Of a stretch of 5,015 nt of DNA, positions 1 through 5,015 are shown one piece after another (position 1 is the stretch's first letter; each line of letters opens with the position of its first letter). The notes under the pieces were generated by a model. It saw nothing but the letters and a program-made list of their open reading frames with translations. It was not told the origin of the DNA and did no database searches. A program made the position numbers and the translations under genes. The DNA comes from Cytophagales bacterium (GTDB lineage: Bacteria > Bacteroidota > Bacteroidia > Cytophagales > ES-bin-26), in NCBI GenBank assembly GCA_014379925.1, contig JACMKY010000367.1, forward strand, positions 1 through 5,015. The letters run 5' to 3'.

Positions 1-207
1 ACACTCGCGCAGTAGGTCGCGCCGGACGGTACCGTTCTTGATGGTCGGATACGAACATTCAATTCCCGTCGCAAACATGAAATTACCCGGGTTGGCATCG
101 GGCAGGCCGCTGCCGTCGTGCCCACCGGCTCCGCCGAATTGATCACCCTCGTAGTTACCGTCACCGAAGCGTTTTTTTATGCTGTCCAAGAATCCGGGCT
201 GTGTCAT
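1..207 (-). CDS. Family-1 glycosylhydrolase-like protein, N-terminal part (runs off left edge)
   Basis: The minus strand reads from an ATG at 207 to the window edge as 69 codons without a stop. After a Gly-rich N-terminus (MTQPGFLDSIKKRFGDG, then GGAGGHDGSG) comes a conserved block at residues 43-69 that includes FMFATGIECSYPTI and then NGTVRRDLLREC. I recognise this block as the start of the TIM-barrel domain in proteins annotated as family-1 glycosylhydrolase or beta-glucosidase-like. These are (alpha/beta)8 enzymes or homologues acting on beta-glycosides; the catalytic glutamates would lie beyond the edge and cannot be checked. No signal peptide is visible, so a cytoplasmic location is likely. 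There is no Shine-Dalgarno sequence before the ATG, which is usual in Bacteroidota. A weak -7-like TACGTTTT lies on the same strand at 251-244. The gene is divergent from the AraC gene. The family call rests on remembered motif similarity. Confidence 0.65.
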   Translation of the reverse strand, partial: MTQPGFLDSIKKRFGDGNYEGDQFGGAGGHDGSGLPDANPGNFMFATGIECSYPTIKNGTVRRDLLREC

Positions 208-458
208 GTAATTGGTTGGTAAAAAGAAGGTTACCCCGTAGTTAAAACGTAGAAAAACGGACGGTCCCGCCCCGGCGACGGTGCGGCCCGGGCTGGCATC
301 CCGACCGGACGGTGTGATGGGCGAGTGGTCGTTTTGCCTTTACGGGCTGCGCATCGGCAACGGCTGAGTAAAGCACCCACCGGCAATCGGTCCCGCACCG
401 GAATACCGGACCGGCTGAAGTGGTCGCGACGATGCGTACGGTCCCGCCCAGCACGAGC
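208..458. other. GC-rich intergenic stretch without a recognisable gene
   Basis: These 251 bases lie between the glycosylhydrolase start and the end of the DUF421 fragment. Frames stay open on both strands, but none gives a protein I recognise, and the GC-rich composition favours chance open frames. The 12-mer acggtcccgccc occurs at 261-272 and again at 438-449, and its core cggtcccgc recurs near 387-395. The promoter of the leftward glycosylhydrolase gene should lie near 230-280. Confidence 0.5.
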
Positions 459-572
459 TCACTTTTCCATTTTGGTGACACTGATCGTACCGTCGGCTTC
501 CGGGTCCGCCCGCTTCACCTGAGCGCAGTCCTCGACACCCATCTCGCGCAACCGGGCCATCAACGCGTTGGG
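459..572 (-). pseudogene. DUF421 (YetF-like) membrane protein, C-terminal tail fragment
   Basis: Reading the minus strand from 572 to a TGA at 461-459 gives about 37 residues: NALMARLREMGVEDCAQVKR followed by ADPEADGTISVTKMEK. The pattern L-(M)-x-x-LRExGVED-x-x-QVK, then E-x-DGxISV, is the small soluble C-terminal domain of DUF421/YetF membrane proteins, where it ends the polypeptide. An in-frame TAA at 575-573 lies immediately upstream. No transmembrane segments typical of the family (normally about 150-230 residues, with three helices at the N-terminus) can be found in any frame further upstream. The fragment is therefore a severed tail, probably left by a deletion or insertion whose junction is near 572. 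It has no plausible start signal and is unlikely to be expressed. The family call is from memory of the motif; the truncation is seen directly. Confidence 0.6.
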
Positions 573-1006
573 TTATTTGGTTCAATGGTTTGAACTGAAG
601 CCTTCCGGTAAAGTTATCACAGAAGTATAGTTTTTTCAGGCGGTCACTTGCCAACTGCCGAAAACGAATTGACCTCAAAAGTTGTCTGAGCTGGTGCCAA
701 ACTCGTTTCCCTGACGAACCGAACATGGGTTTAATTTCCGTTTTGAAATCCGTACGGGTTCCGGGCCGTTGAACCGCGGCGGCCAACCGGGGACTTCTCC
801 GCGGCGGCGGGCTATTGATTCGTTTCTTTTGGCAATGAAACAAGTGGCCCGTCGGAGAACCTCAGCGCAGAATGTCGTTCCGTCGGCGGCTTTCTGATGA
901 GCAAGCCTGTACCGGCAAAATCACTTGGTTTACGCCCCTTGCTGTTGGTGGATCCAAATAGTTCATTTCGGTGAGCGTAATGATTTGAATTTGGTAACTT
1001 TACTGC
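573..1006. other. Gene-poor stretch between the DUF421 fragment and the AraC gene
   Basis: These 434 bases hold no gene I can support. A minus-strand frame spans 340-843, but it crosses the DUF421 tail in the wrong frame and matches nothing I know. A segment at 590-700 is more AT-rich and could be the remains of another inserted sequence. The AraC promoter should lie near 920-1000. There is no clean TAnnTTTG; the closest candidates are tgaatttg (986-993) and taacttta (995-1002). No tRNA or strong terminator is visible. Confidence 0.5.
984..994. promoter_or_regulatory. Candidate regulator site, copy 1 (upstream of AraC gene)
   Basis: The 11-mer tttgaatttgg lies 12 bp before the AraC start codon. 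It occurs again at 1905-1915, upstream of the SDR gene, and in both places it is followed by one pyrimidine and AA. A repeated site before the regulator and before its neighbour is what an autoregulated AraC protein would need. The functional role is inference, and an AT-rich 11-mer can recur by chance. Confidence 0.3.
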
Positions 1007-1909
1007 ATGACAAAGACCGAAACCCTCGAAGATTTCTACAAAAAGAAGTTCAACTGGCTACCCGACAACCTGCAACAGGATATTGGGCACTTCAATGTTT
1101 TTCGTTTGGAAGACTGTTTAGGAGCTGGTGCCGTGCCGGTGCAATACAGCCGCCGGGACTTTTATAAGATCAGCCTGATGCGGGGCGAAATTGTGTATCA
1201 CTACGCCGACAAAAGCATTCAGGTAGCTGGTTCAGCCCTCGTGTTCTTTAATCCTCAGGTGCCCTATACCTGGGAATCGCTATCGGAGGACAAAACCGGC
1301 TTTTTCTGCATTTTTAAGGAAGCGTTCTTTACCCAGAAAATCCGGGGAAGCCTTCACGAACTGCCCATGTTCCGGGTGGGAGGAAAACCGGCTTACCTGC
1401 TCGACAAGCAGCAGGATGAACAGGTAAGCCAGTTGTTCGGGAAGATGATGGACGAAATCAACGGAGACTACCAGTTCAAGTATGATTTGCTGCGCAACTA
1501 CGTATCCGAGCTGATTCATTCCGCCCTGAAAATGCAGCCTTCGGAAACCCTGCACCAGCACCCGGACGCCAAATCCCGGATCACCGCCGTTTTCAGCGAG
1601 TTACTGGAGCGGCAGTTTCCCATCGAATCACCGACCCAGCGGTTCAAGTTGCGCTCGGCCAGCGATTTTGCCCAACATTTATCCGTGCACGTGAACCACC
1701 TGAATCGGTCCATCCGGGAGACGACCGGCAAGACTACCACCGATCACATCGCCGAGCGACTGGCCAGCGAAGCCAAAGCCTTGTTGAAGCACACGGACTG
1801 GAACATCTCCGAAATCAGCTACAGCCTGGGATTCGAAGAACCGGCTCATTTCAACTACTTTTTCAAGAAACATACCCGCTTGACTCCTTCCACTTTCCGA
1901 AATGTTTGA
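1007..1909 (+). CDS. AraC-family transcriptional regulator
   Basis: This is a 300-residue DNA-binding regulator of normal length for Bacteroidota AraC proteins. Residues about 30-180 form the cupin-like N-terminal domain, with the beta-strand pattern ISLMRGEIVYHYADKSIQVA and then ALVFFNPQVPYTWES, a typical start of the ligand or effector pocket. Residues about 215-300 hold the two helix-turn-helix motifs. The first includes DFAQHLSVHVNHLNRSIRETTGK (218-241) and the second runs from ISEISYSLGFEEPAHFNYFFKK to HTRLTPSTFR (267-298), where the G-F-x-x-x-x-x-F-x-x-x-F-K-K-x-x-x-x-T-P-x-x-F-R signature is complete. The ATG at 1007 is preferred because it gives the family length; there is no Shine-Dalgarno sequence. 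The SDR gene follows 82 bp downstream on the same strand, so the SDR is the most likely target. This pairing is common in the phylum, but the effector cannot be told from the sequence. Confidence 0.95.
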   Translation: MTKTETLEDFYKKKFNWLPDNLQQDIGHFNVFRLEDCLGAGAVPVQYSRRDFYKISLMRGEIVYHYADKSIQVAGSALVFFNPQVPYTWESLSEDKTGFFCIFKEAFFTQKIRGSLHELPMFRVGGKPAYLLDKQQDEQVSQLFGKMMDEINGDYQFKYDLLRNYVSELIHSALKMQPSETLHQHPDAKSRITAVFSELLERQFPIESPTQRFKLRSASDFAQHLSVHVNHLNRSIRETTGKTTTDHIAERLASEAKALLKHTDWNISEISYSLGFEEPAHFNYFFKKHTRLTPSTFRNV

Positions 1910-1915
1910 ATTTGG
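1905..1915. promoter_or_regulatory. Candidate regulator site, copy 2 (AraC stop / SDR upstream region)
   Basis: This is the second exact copy of tttgaatttgg. It overlaps the AraC stop codon TGA (1907-1909) and lies 47 bp before the SDR -7 element at 1962-1969, a sensible place for an activator to bind. It extends to 13 of 14 matching bases with the copy at 984-994. Confidence 0.3.
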
Positions 1916-1923
1916 CAAGCATT

Positions 1924-1935
1924 GGTTTGGAAACC
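1924..1935. promoter_or_regulatory. Short perfect inverted repeat, possible operator
   Basis: The sequence ggttt-gg-aaacc is a perfect 5-bp inverted repeat with a 2-bp centre. It sits between the AraC gene and the SDR promoter element, 26 bp before the latter. It is too small for a terminator and has no U-tract. It could be an operator half-site pair, but a match this short can arise by chance. Confidence 0.25.
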
Positions 1936-1961
1936 GCAAGGTCCTGCCCGGTAAACGAGTC

Positions 1962-1969
1962 TACCTTTG
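1962..1969 (+). promoter_or_regulatory. Bacteroidota-type -7 promoter element for the SDR gene
   Basis: The sequence TACCTTTG fits the Bacteroidota -7 consensus TAnnTTTG exactly. It ends 22 bp before the SDR ATG, so transcription would start roughly 10-16 bases ahead of the gene. No TTG -33 element is present at the usual spacing, which suggests a promoter that needs an activator such as the adjacent AraC protein. The element is seen; its use is inferred. Confidence 0.5.
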
Positions 1970-1991
1970 CGCTCACTAAACGAGCAAGATC

Positions 1992-2858
1992 ATGGACAAC
2001 AAAAAAGTATGGTTTATTACGGGCGCCTCCAAGGGTTTGGGACTTGGTTTGGTTAAACAACTCTTGCAGCAAGGCGTTCACGTAGCCGCCACCTCCCGAA
2101 ACGTCGACGACCTGCGCCGGGTGGTGGGCACGGAAGATGCCCGCTTTCTACCGCTGGCGGTTGATCTGAAAACGGAAACCAGCGTCAACGAAGCGATTCA
2201 ATCCACCGTGGCCCACTTCGGACGCCTGGACGTGGTGGTCAACAACGCCGGGTACGGTTTGGTGGGTAGCCTCGAGGAATTGACCGACGGGGAAGCCCGC
2301 GAAAATTTTGACGTCAATGTGTTTGGCTCCCTCCACGTCATTCGCCACGTGATGCCTCACCTGAGGAAACAGCGTTCCGGACACATCTTCAACATTTCGT
2401 CCATTGGCGGCTTCCTGGGCAATTTTCCCGGATTTGGCATTTACTGCGCCACCAAGTTCGCTGTGCAGGGCTTTTCGGAATCCCTGGCCGCCGAAGCCAA
2501 AGCGTTCGGGGTAAAGGTGACGGTGGTTTCGCCCGGTTATTTCCGAACGGATTTCCTTTCGTCCGGCTCCCTGGGGGTTCCGGCCCATCCGATGGAGGCT
2601 TATGAAGCCGTAAGGCAGTCACAAAAGGCGCATCAGACCCAGATCGCTGGCAATCAACCCGGTGATCCGGATAAACTCGTTGCCGCCCTGATTCAAGTTG
2701 CCGACGAGCCAAACCCGCCCCTGCATTTGTTCCTGGGTCAGGATGCTTACCAGTTGGCGTACGAGAAAATGCAAGCGGTTCAGCACGATTTGGAAAATTG
2801 GAAGGCGGTAACGGTTGCAACGGGTTTTGAAGCCCAGAACAGCTCCGTGAGCGCCTGA
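1992..2858 (+). CDS. Classical short-chain dehydrogenase/reductase (SDR family oxidoreductase)
   Basis: This 288-residue enzyme is probably cytoplasmic and NAD(P)-dependent, oxidising an alcohol or reducing a ketone of unknown identity. All classical SDR landmarks are present: the Rossmann glycine motif TGASKGLG (10-17), D58 after the third strand, the NNAG motif (84-87), and the catalytic tetrad N109, S137, Y151 and K155 within VNVFG, NISS and YCATK. The PG pair at 181-182 is followed by YFRTDF. Basic K14 and the TSRN turn at 34-37 favour NADP(H). The C-terminal extension (about 200-288) is typical of a Bacteroidota SDR group annotated only as SDR family oxidoreductase. The start at 1992 places the glycine motif at the normal distance from the N-terminus. 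The gene has its own -7 element, and the upstream AraC gene is its likely controller. The substrate cannot be deduced. Confidence 0.95.
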   Translation: MDNKKVWFITGASKGLGLGLVKQLLQQGVHVAATSRNVDDLRRVVGTEDARFLPLAVDLKTETSVNEAIQSTVAHFGRLDVVVNNAGYGLVGSLEELTDGEARENFDVNVFGSLHVIRHVMPHLRKQRSGHIFNISSIGGFLGNFPGFGIYCATKFAVQGFSESLAAEAKAFGVKVTVVSPGYFRTDFLSSGSLGVPAHPMEAYEAVRQSQKAHQTQIAGNQPGDPDKLVAALIQVADEPNPPLHLFLGQDAYQLAYEKMQAVQHDLENWKAVTVATGFEAQNSSVSA

Positions 2859-2872
2859 ACGCGAAACGGACC

Positions 2873-3270
2873 CGGATTCACGAAGCCATCAAGATGGAGC
2901 CTGTCGCCGCTTATTTTACGCCTCAGAATGCGGCCGCCCGCATTGCGAATCTGTTCCTGGGTCTGCTGGAAAAGCAGTTCCCGGTCGACTCCCCCGGCGT
3001 CCGTTGCTGCTCAAAAAAGCCGGTGACTACGCCGACCAATTAGCCGGCCACGTCAATCATTTGAACGCGGCCGTGCGGACAGTAACCGGTAAATTGATCA
3101 CTACCCACCTCAATGAACGAGTCCTGGCGGAAGCCAGATCCCCGTTGACCCGTACCGACTGGCCCGTGGCCGACATTGCCTTTGGCCTTGGGTTTGACTA
3201 CGCTTCCTGCTTTACCAACTTCTTTAAAAAACACACCGGCGTAACGCCCTTGACGATACGGAAGCAGTAA
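2873..3270 (+). pseudogene. AraC-family regulator, headless and frameshifted remnant
   Basis: This encodes only the C-terminal part of a second AraC-family regulator. The first piece (2873 to about 2995) reads RIHEAIKMEP, then NLFLGLLEKQFPVDSP, and aligns with residues about 168-209 of the intact regulator at 1007-1909. After a C-run at 2991-2995 the homology continues in another frame to the TAA at 3268-3270, with both helix-turn-helix motifs, including DYADQLAGHVNHLNAAVR, IAFGLGFDYASCFTNFFKK and the closing TGVTPLTIR. Restoring one missing C in the run rejoins the frames, so this is a single-base deletion or a sequencing error. The whole cupin-like effector domain is absent. The remnant starts within about 15 bases of the SDR stop, and its frame runs back into the SDR end. 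The two AraC sequences are clearly diverged, so this is an old paralogue and not a fresh copy. Confidence 0.85.
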
Positions 3271-3404
3271 CGCGGGGTGAACCGGCGAATTAATTGGACG
3301 AATAGCGAACTTGATTGGATCGCCTGAGCCGACAGCTAATTCGCTGAATTGCATAATAAACGCGCTGATTTCTTTAACCAAGTCGGTGGCCGTCAGCCCT
3401 GCCT
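3271..3404. other. Spacer between AraC remnant and IS remnant
   Basis: These 134 bases contain no recognised gene. A perfect inverted repeat, aattc-gct-gaatt, lies at 3338-3350, but it has no U-tract and is weak as a terminator. A minus-strand frame here (including LVKEISAFIMQFSELAVG) looks protein-like but has no start and runs into the antisense of the AraC remnant. The left junction of the truncated insertion sequence must lie near the end of this stretch. Confidence 0.4.
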
Positions 3405-4177
3405 TTGTTCATCACAAAAAACCAACCCAACAATCCCAAGAAAGGCCAGCAGTCCGCGGGCGTCAAGCGACCATACAGCGGCACGGCTGGACGAGTTGAA
3501 AACTGTCAAGTCGGCGTCTTCCTGGCTTATGCCACTGCTGATGGAGCCGCTTTCCTGGACCGCCGTTTGTATCTGCCCAAGGAGGGGGTGGCGGACTCGG
3601 AGCGGTGCCAACGGGCGGGCATACCCCAAGCGACCAGCTTGGCTACCAAACTTGAACTGGCCCAACAGATGCTCGGAGAGGCCATTGAGGCCAAAGTGCC
3701 TTTCAGCGGGGTAACTGGGGAGAGTATCTACGGTGGTGACCGCCACTTACGGCGCTGGCTGGAGGAGCAGCAAGTACCCTTCCTATTCGCCCCTCGGTAA
3801 AAAGCTTCCTTGGAACATTTAGTGAGCCGGGCCGGGCAAGGCTGGCAGATCGAGCAAGGATTCCAGTTAGCCAAAGGCGCCTGCGGGTTGGATCACTATG
3901 AGGTAGGCAAGTGGCAGGCTTGGTACCGACATACCACGCTTGCCTTGCTGGCCCACGCTTTTTTGGTGATAGCACGGGCCAACGAACTAAAAGAAATGCT
4001 GCCAGTCAGGGAATTATTTCCTTGACTGTCAATGAGATACGACAATTACTGTGCTGACTATTGTTGGTCAAAGTGCCCTTGGCAGAACCTGTGATGCAGT
4101 GGTCGGCCTAGCGAAGAAGGCATCAAAGGCGTGCCCAAATAGGCCACTATAAAAAACGAAATGCCATTCCGTCTTAA
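3405..4177 (+). pseudogene. IS701-family DDE transposase, multiply broken
   Basis: An intact IS701 transposase has roughly 400 residues and cuts and pastes the element through a DDE active site. Here recognisable homology begins near 3432 with NPKKGQQSAGVKR, PYSGTAGRVENCQVGVFLAY and LYLPKE; the N-terminal domain and the first Asp are missing. The second Asp, normally in VTGD, is Glu (VTGE, 3711-3722). Two Trp codons appear changed to Gly by TGG to GGG at 3585-3587 (PKEG for PKEW) and 3708-3710 (SGVTG for SWVTG). At 3786-3791 PFLFA joins directly to a downstream FAPR, so a sizeable internal piece is deleted, and a TAA follows at 3798-3800. The C-terminal domain resumes in the same frame with WQIEQGFQLAKG, which carries the catalytic Glu region, and WYRHTTLALLAHAFLV. 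A one-base loss near 4019-4022 shifts the frame, after which LTVNEIRQLL and RRRHQRRAQIGHYKKR follow with TGA (4055) and TAG (4109) inside. It cannot be active. Confidence 0.85.
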
Positions 4178-4191
4178 CTGCGGCTGTAGTA
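3405..4191 (+). mobile_element. IS701-family insertion sequence, left-truncated and dead
   Basis: The element is defined by its decayed transposase (3405-4177) and a probable right end. Beyond the transposase's own terminal TAA (4175-4177), the sequence ctgcggctgtagta runs up to CTAG at 4192-4195. IS701-family elements favour YTAR/CTAG targets, so the right tip is placed at about 4191. No inverted counterpart (tactacagccgc) is found on the left, so the left end and the first third of the transposase are lost. The end position is inference. Confidence 0.65.
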
Positions 4192-4195
4192 CTAG
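4192..4195. other. CTAG, probable IS701 target/junction
   Basis: CTAG stands just outside the inferred right tip of the IS701 remnant, matching the target preference of the family. The matching left copy cannot be found because the left end of the element is gone. A 4-bp match is weak evidence on its own. Confidence 0.35.
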
Positions 4196-4227
4196 GCACG
4201 TTCGCCAGACGAGCGGGGTTCAGCTCA

Positions 4228-4710
4228 CTATCGTTCAGCTTCAGCGAGGAATTCGGCGAGCTCGTCATAGCCGTAGAGAAGTGCCAGCCCTCGGGGCGTC
4301 AGGCCCGCATGTGCTGTTAGGTCCAAGCGGGCACTGGCATTGACCGGGGCCTGCGCCGCTTCCAGGTGCCCGTGCCAGACCGCGTCGTGCAGCGCCGTCA
4401 AGCCGTTGTATACCCCGCTCGAGCGCTGGTGCACCCGCACGCCCGCGCGTCTCCGTCAGCACCCGCGCGATATCGGCGTACCCCCATCAAGCCGGTCGCC
4501 CGGCGAGGGTCCGCGCCCGCGTCAAGCAGCACCGTACCCGTACGATGTCGGCACGCCCCTCGCGGGCGGCGATGCCCAGCGGGGTGTAGTTATCGTCGAG
4601 GCTACCCACCATCGGCACTCGCTCGTTGACGGGAGCGCCAGCCGCGATAAGCCGATTAACGTCGCCGATGTCGCCCGCCTTGACCGCCGCTAGCAGGGTC
4701 AGGGCGCGGA
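4228..4710 (-). pseudogene. Ankyrin-repeat protein, frameshifted remnant
   Basis: The minus strand carries an ankyrin-repeat protein in at least four pieces. From about 4700 it reads LTLLAAVKAGDIGDVNRLIA and NYTPLGIAAREGRADIVRV, one full repeat. Near 4531-4544 a 5-base tandem duplication (gtacg) breaks the frame; the next repeat, LLDAGADPRRATGLMG, lies in another frame (about 4533-4482). At 4481-4490 the frame changes again to GYADIARVLTE, with the expected TPVHEAAY segment missing. From about 4416 the last repeats run in a third frame as GVYNGLTALHDAVWHGHLEA and HAGLTPRGLALLYGYDELAE to a TAG at 4230-4228. Ankyrin repeats form stacked helix pairs that bind other proteins; the partner is unknown. 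No start codon is available before the first repeat, because the sequence turns there into the antisense of the plus-strand copy. The gene is thus headless as well as frameshifted. Confidence 0.8.
4355..4410. repeat. Inverted repeat arm A (ankyrin region)
   Basis: This 56-base arm, read on the minus strand, matches 4853-4908 on the plus strand with two mismatches. It codes for the YNGxTALHDAVWHGHLEAA segment of the ankyrin remnant. Similarity continues more weakly on either side. Confidence 0.85.
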
Positions 4711-5015
4711 CCCCCGCCGGGTGGTCGACCTGATGAAGGGGACGCCGGTCCACGAGGCCGCCTACTACGGGCATGCCGACGCCCTGCGCGCGCTGACGGA
4801 GAAGCGCCGGCACGCTGCCACACCCGCGCCCGAACTCGACGCCCAAGGTCCCTACAACGGCTTCACGGCGCTGCACGACGCGGTCTGGCACGGGCATCTG
4901 GAAGCGGCCAAGGCCGTCGTCGAGGCCGGCGCGCGGCTGGACCTGAGAACGCACGCGGGCCTGACGCCCCGAGAGCTCCCCAAACACTACGCCAACGACC
5001 ACCTCGCCCAGATCC
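4694..5015 (+). pseudogene. Ankyrin-repeat protein fragment, 5' end missing (runs off right edge)
   Basis: The plus strand is open from just after a TAG at 4691-4693 to the window edge, about 107 codons. It reads GADPRRVVDLMKGTPVHEAA, YYGHADALRALTE, then PYNGFTALHDAVWHGHLEAA, VVEAGARLDLRTHAGLTPRE and a final YANDHLAQI. These are three ankyrin repeats with the TPxHEAA and TALHDAVxxGHxEA helix signatures. The first repeat of the family, seen in the minus-strand copy as TLLAAVKAGD, is missing, and homology begins in the middle of a repeat at about 4703. An ATG at 4733 (MKGTPVHEAA) could start a shortened protein, so expression cannot be excluded, but there is no visible promoter. The piece lacks frameshifts and is better preserved than its minus-strand partner. 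Whether it ends normally lies outside the window. Confidence 0.7.
4853..4908. repeat. Inverted repeat arm B (ankyrin region)
   Basis: This is the partner of the arm at 4355-4410, in opposite orientation with 442 bases between them and 54 of 56 bases identical. The likeness comes from the two head-to-head ankyrin gene fragments and not from insertion-sequence ends. Confidence 0.85.

Noticed and set aside
573..605. Plus-strand peptide end reading FELKPSGKVITEV before a TAG at 628-630
   Set aside because: It looks like a protein C-terminus, but the frame is only about 35 codons long, overlaps the DUF421 tail in antisense, and matches no family I can name.
340..843. Long minus-strand open frame of 167 codons
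   Set aside because: It passes through the DUF421 tail in the wrong frame, contains no recognisable domain, and has the Arg/Pro-rich composition of a chance frame in GC-rich DNA.
2148..2820. Minus-strand open frames opposite the SDR gene
   Set aside because: They are shadows of a well-supported SDR coding sequence and show no domain of their own.
2985..3004. Programmed frameshift at the C-run in the second AraC gene
   Set aside because: The upstream half has no start codon or effector domain, so there is no functional protein to be made by frameshifting; a simple one-base deletion is enough.
1007..3270. Recent tandem duplication of the AraC gene around the SDR
   Set aside because: The two AraC sequences differ at many positions even in the helix-turn-helix part, and no long identical DNA is visible.
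3271..3400. Minus-strand protein-like frame with LVKEISAFIMQFSELAVG
   Set aside because: It lacks a start codon, continues into the antisense of the AraC remnant, and is not recognised.
3405..4025. Two separate small genes at 3405-3800 and 3810-4025
   Set aside because: They are in the same frame, separated by one TAA, and both match consecutive parts of an IS701 transposase, so they are one pseudogene.
4355..4908. The inverted repeat as insertion-sequence ends or a transcription terminator
   Set aside because: Both arms lie inside ankyrin coding sequence and are explained by paralogy; the 442-base loop and the lack of tip or U-tract features do not fit either alternative.
4487..5002. Minus-strand open frame of 171 codons as one gene
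   Set aside because: Its first half is the antisense of the plus-strand ankyrin fragment; only the second half (from about 4700 down) carries real ankyrin repeats. The start at 5002 is therefore not credible.

Overview
The window most likely comes from a Bacteroidota chromosome, probably Cytophagales (Spirosoma/Larkinella-like). The grounds are a Bacteroidota-style AraC regulator, few Shine-Dalgarno sequences, a TAnnTTTG-type -7 promoter element before the SDR gene, and an IS701-type transposase remnant. The genus is inference; the phylum is reasonably supported.

Layout from left to right. (1) 1-207, minus: the N-terminal 69 codons of a family-1 glycosylhydrolase-like gene that runs off the left edge. 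(2) 208-1006: mostly gene-poor DNA holding a broken-off C-terminal tail of a DUF421 (YetF-like) membrane protein on the minus strand (459-572). (3) 1007-2858, plus: the only two intact genes, an AraC-family regulator followed after 82 bp by a classical short-chain dehydrogenase/reductase (SDR). (4) 2873-3270, plus: a headless, frameshifted second AraC-family gene abutting the SDR stop codon. (5) 3405-4191: a heavily decayed IS701-family element that has lost its left end and an internal piece of its transposase. (6) 4228-5015: two GC-rich ankyrin-repeat fragments pointing away from each other, a minus-strand pseudogene with several frameshifts and a plus-strand fragment that runs off the right edge. 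They form a long inverted repeat around a head-to-head junction near position 4700.

The working unit is the AraC regulator plus SDR. The regulator probably controls the SDR, and an 11-bp sequence repeated upstream of both genes is a candidate shared site. The rest reads as a gene graveyard: six fragments or pseudogenes and a dead insertion sequence, typical of a region where insertion and recombination have been tolerated. I found no RNA genes, no CRISPR array and no convincing new multi-gene system.
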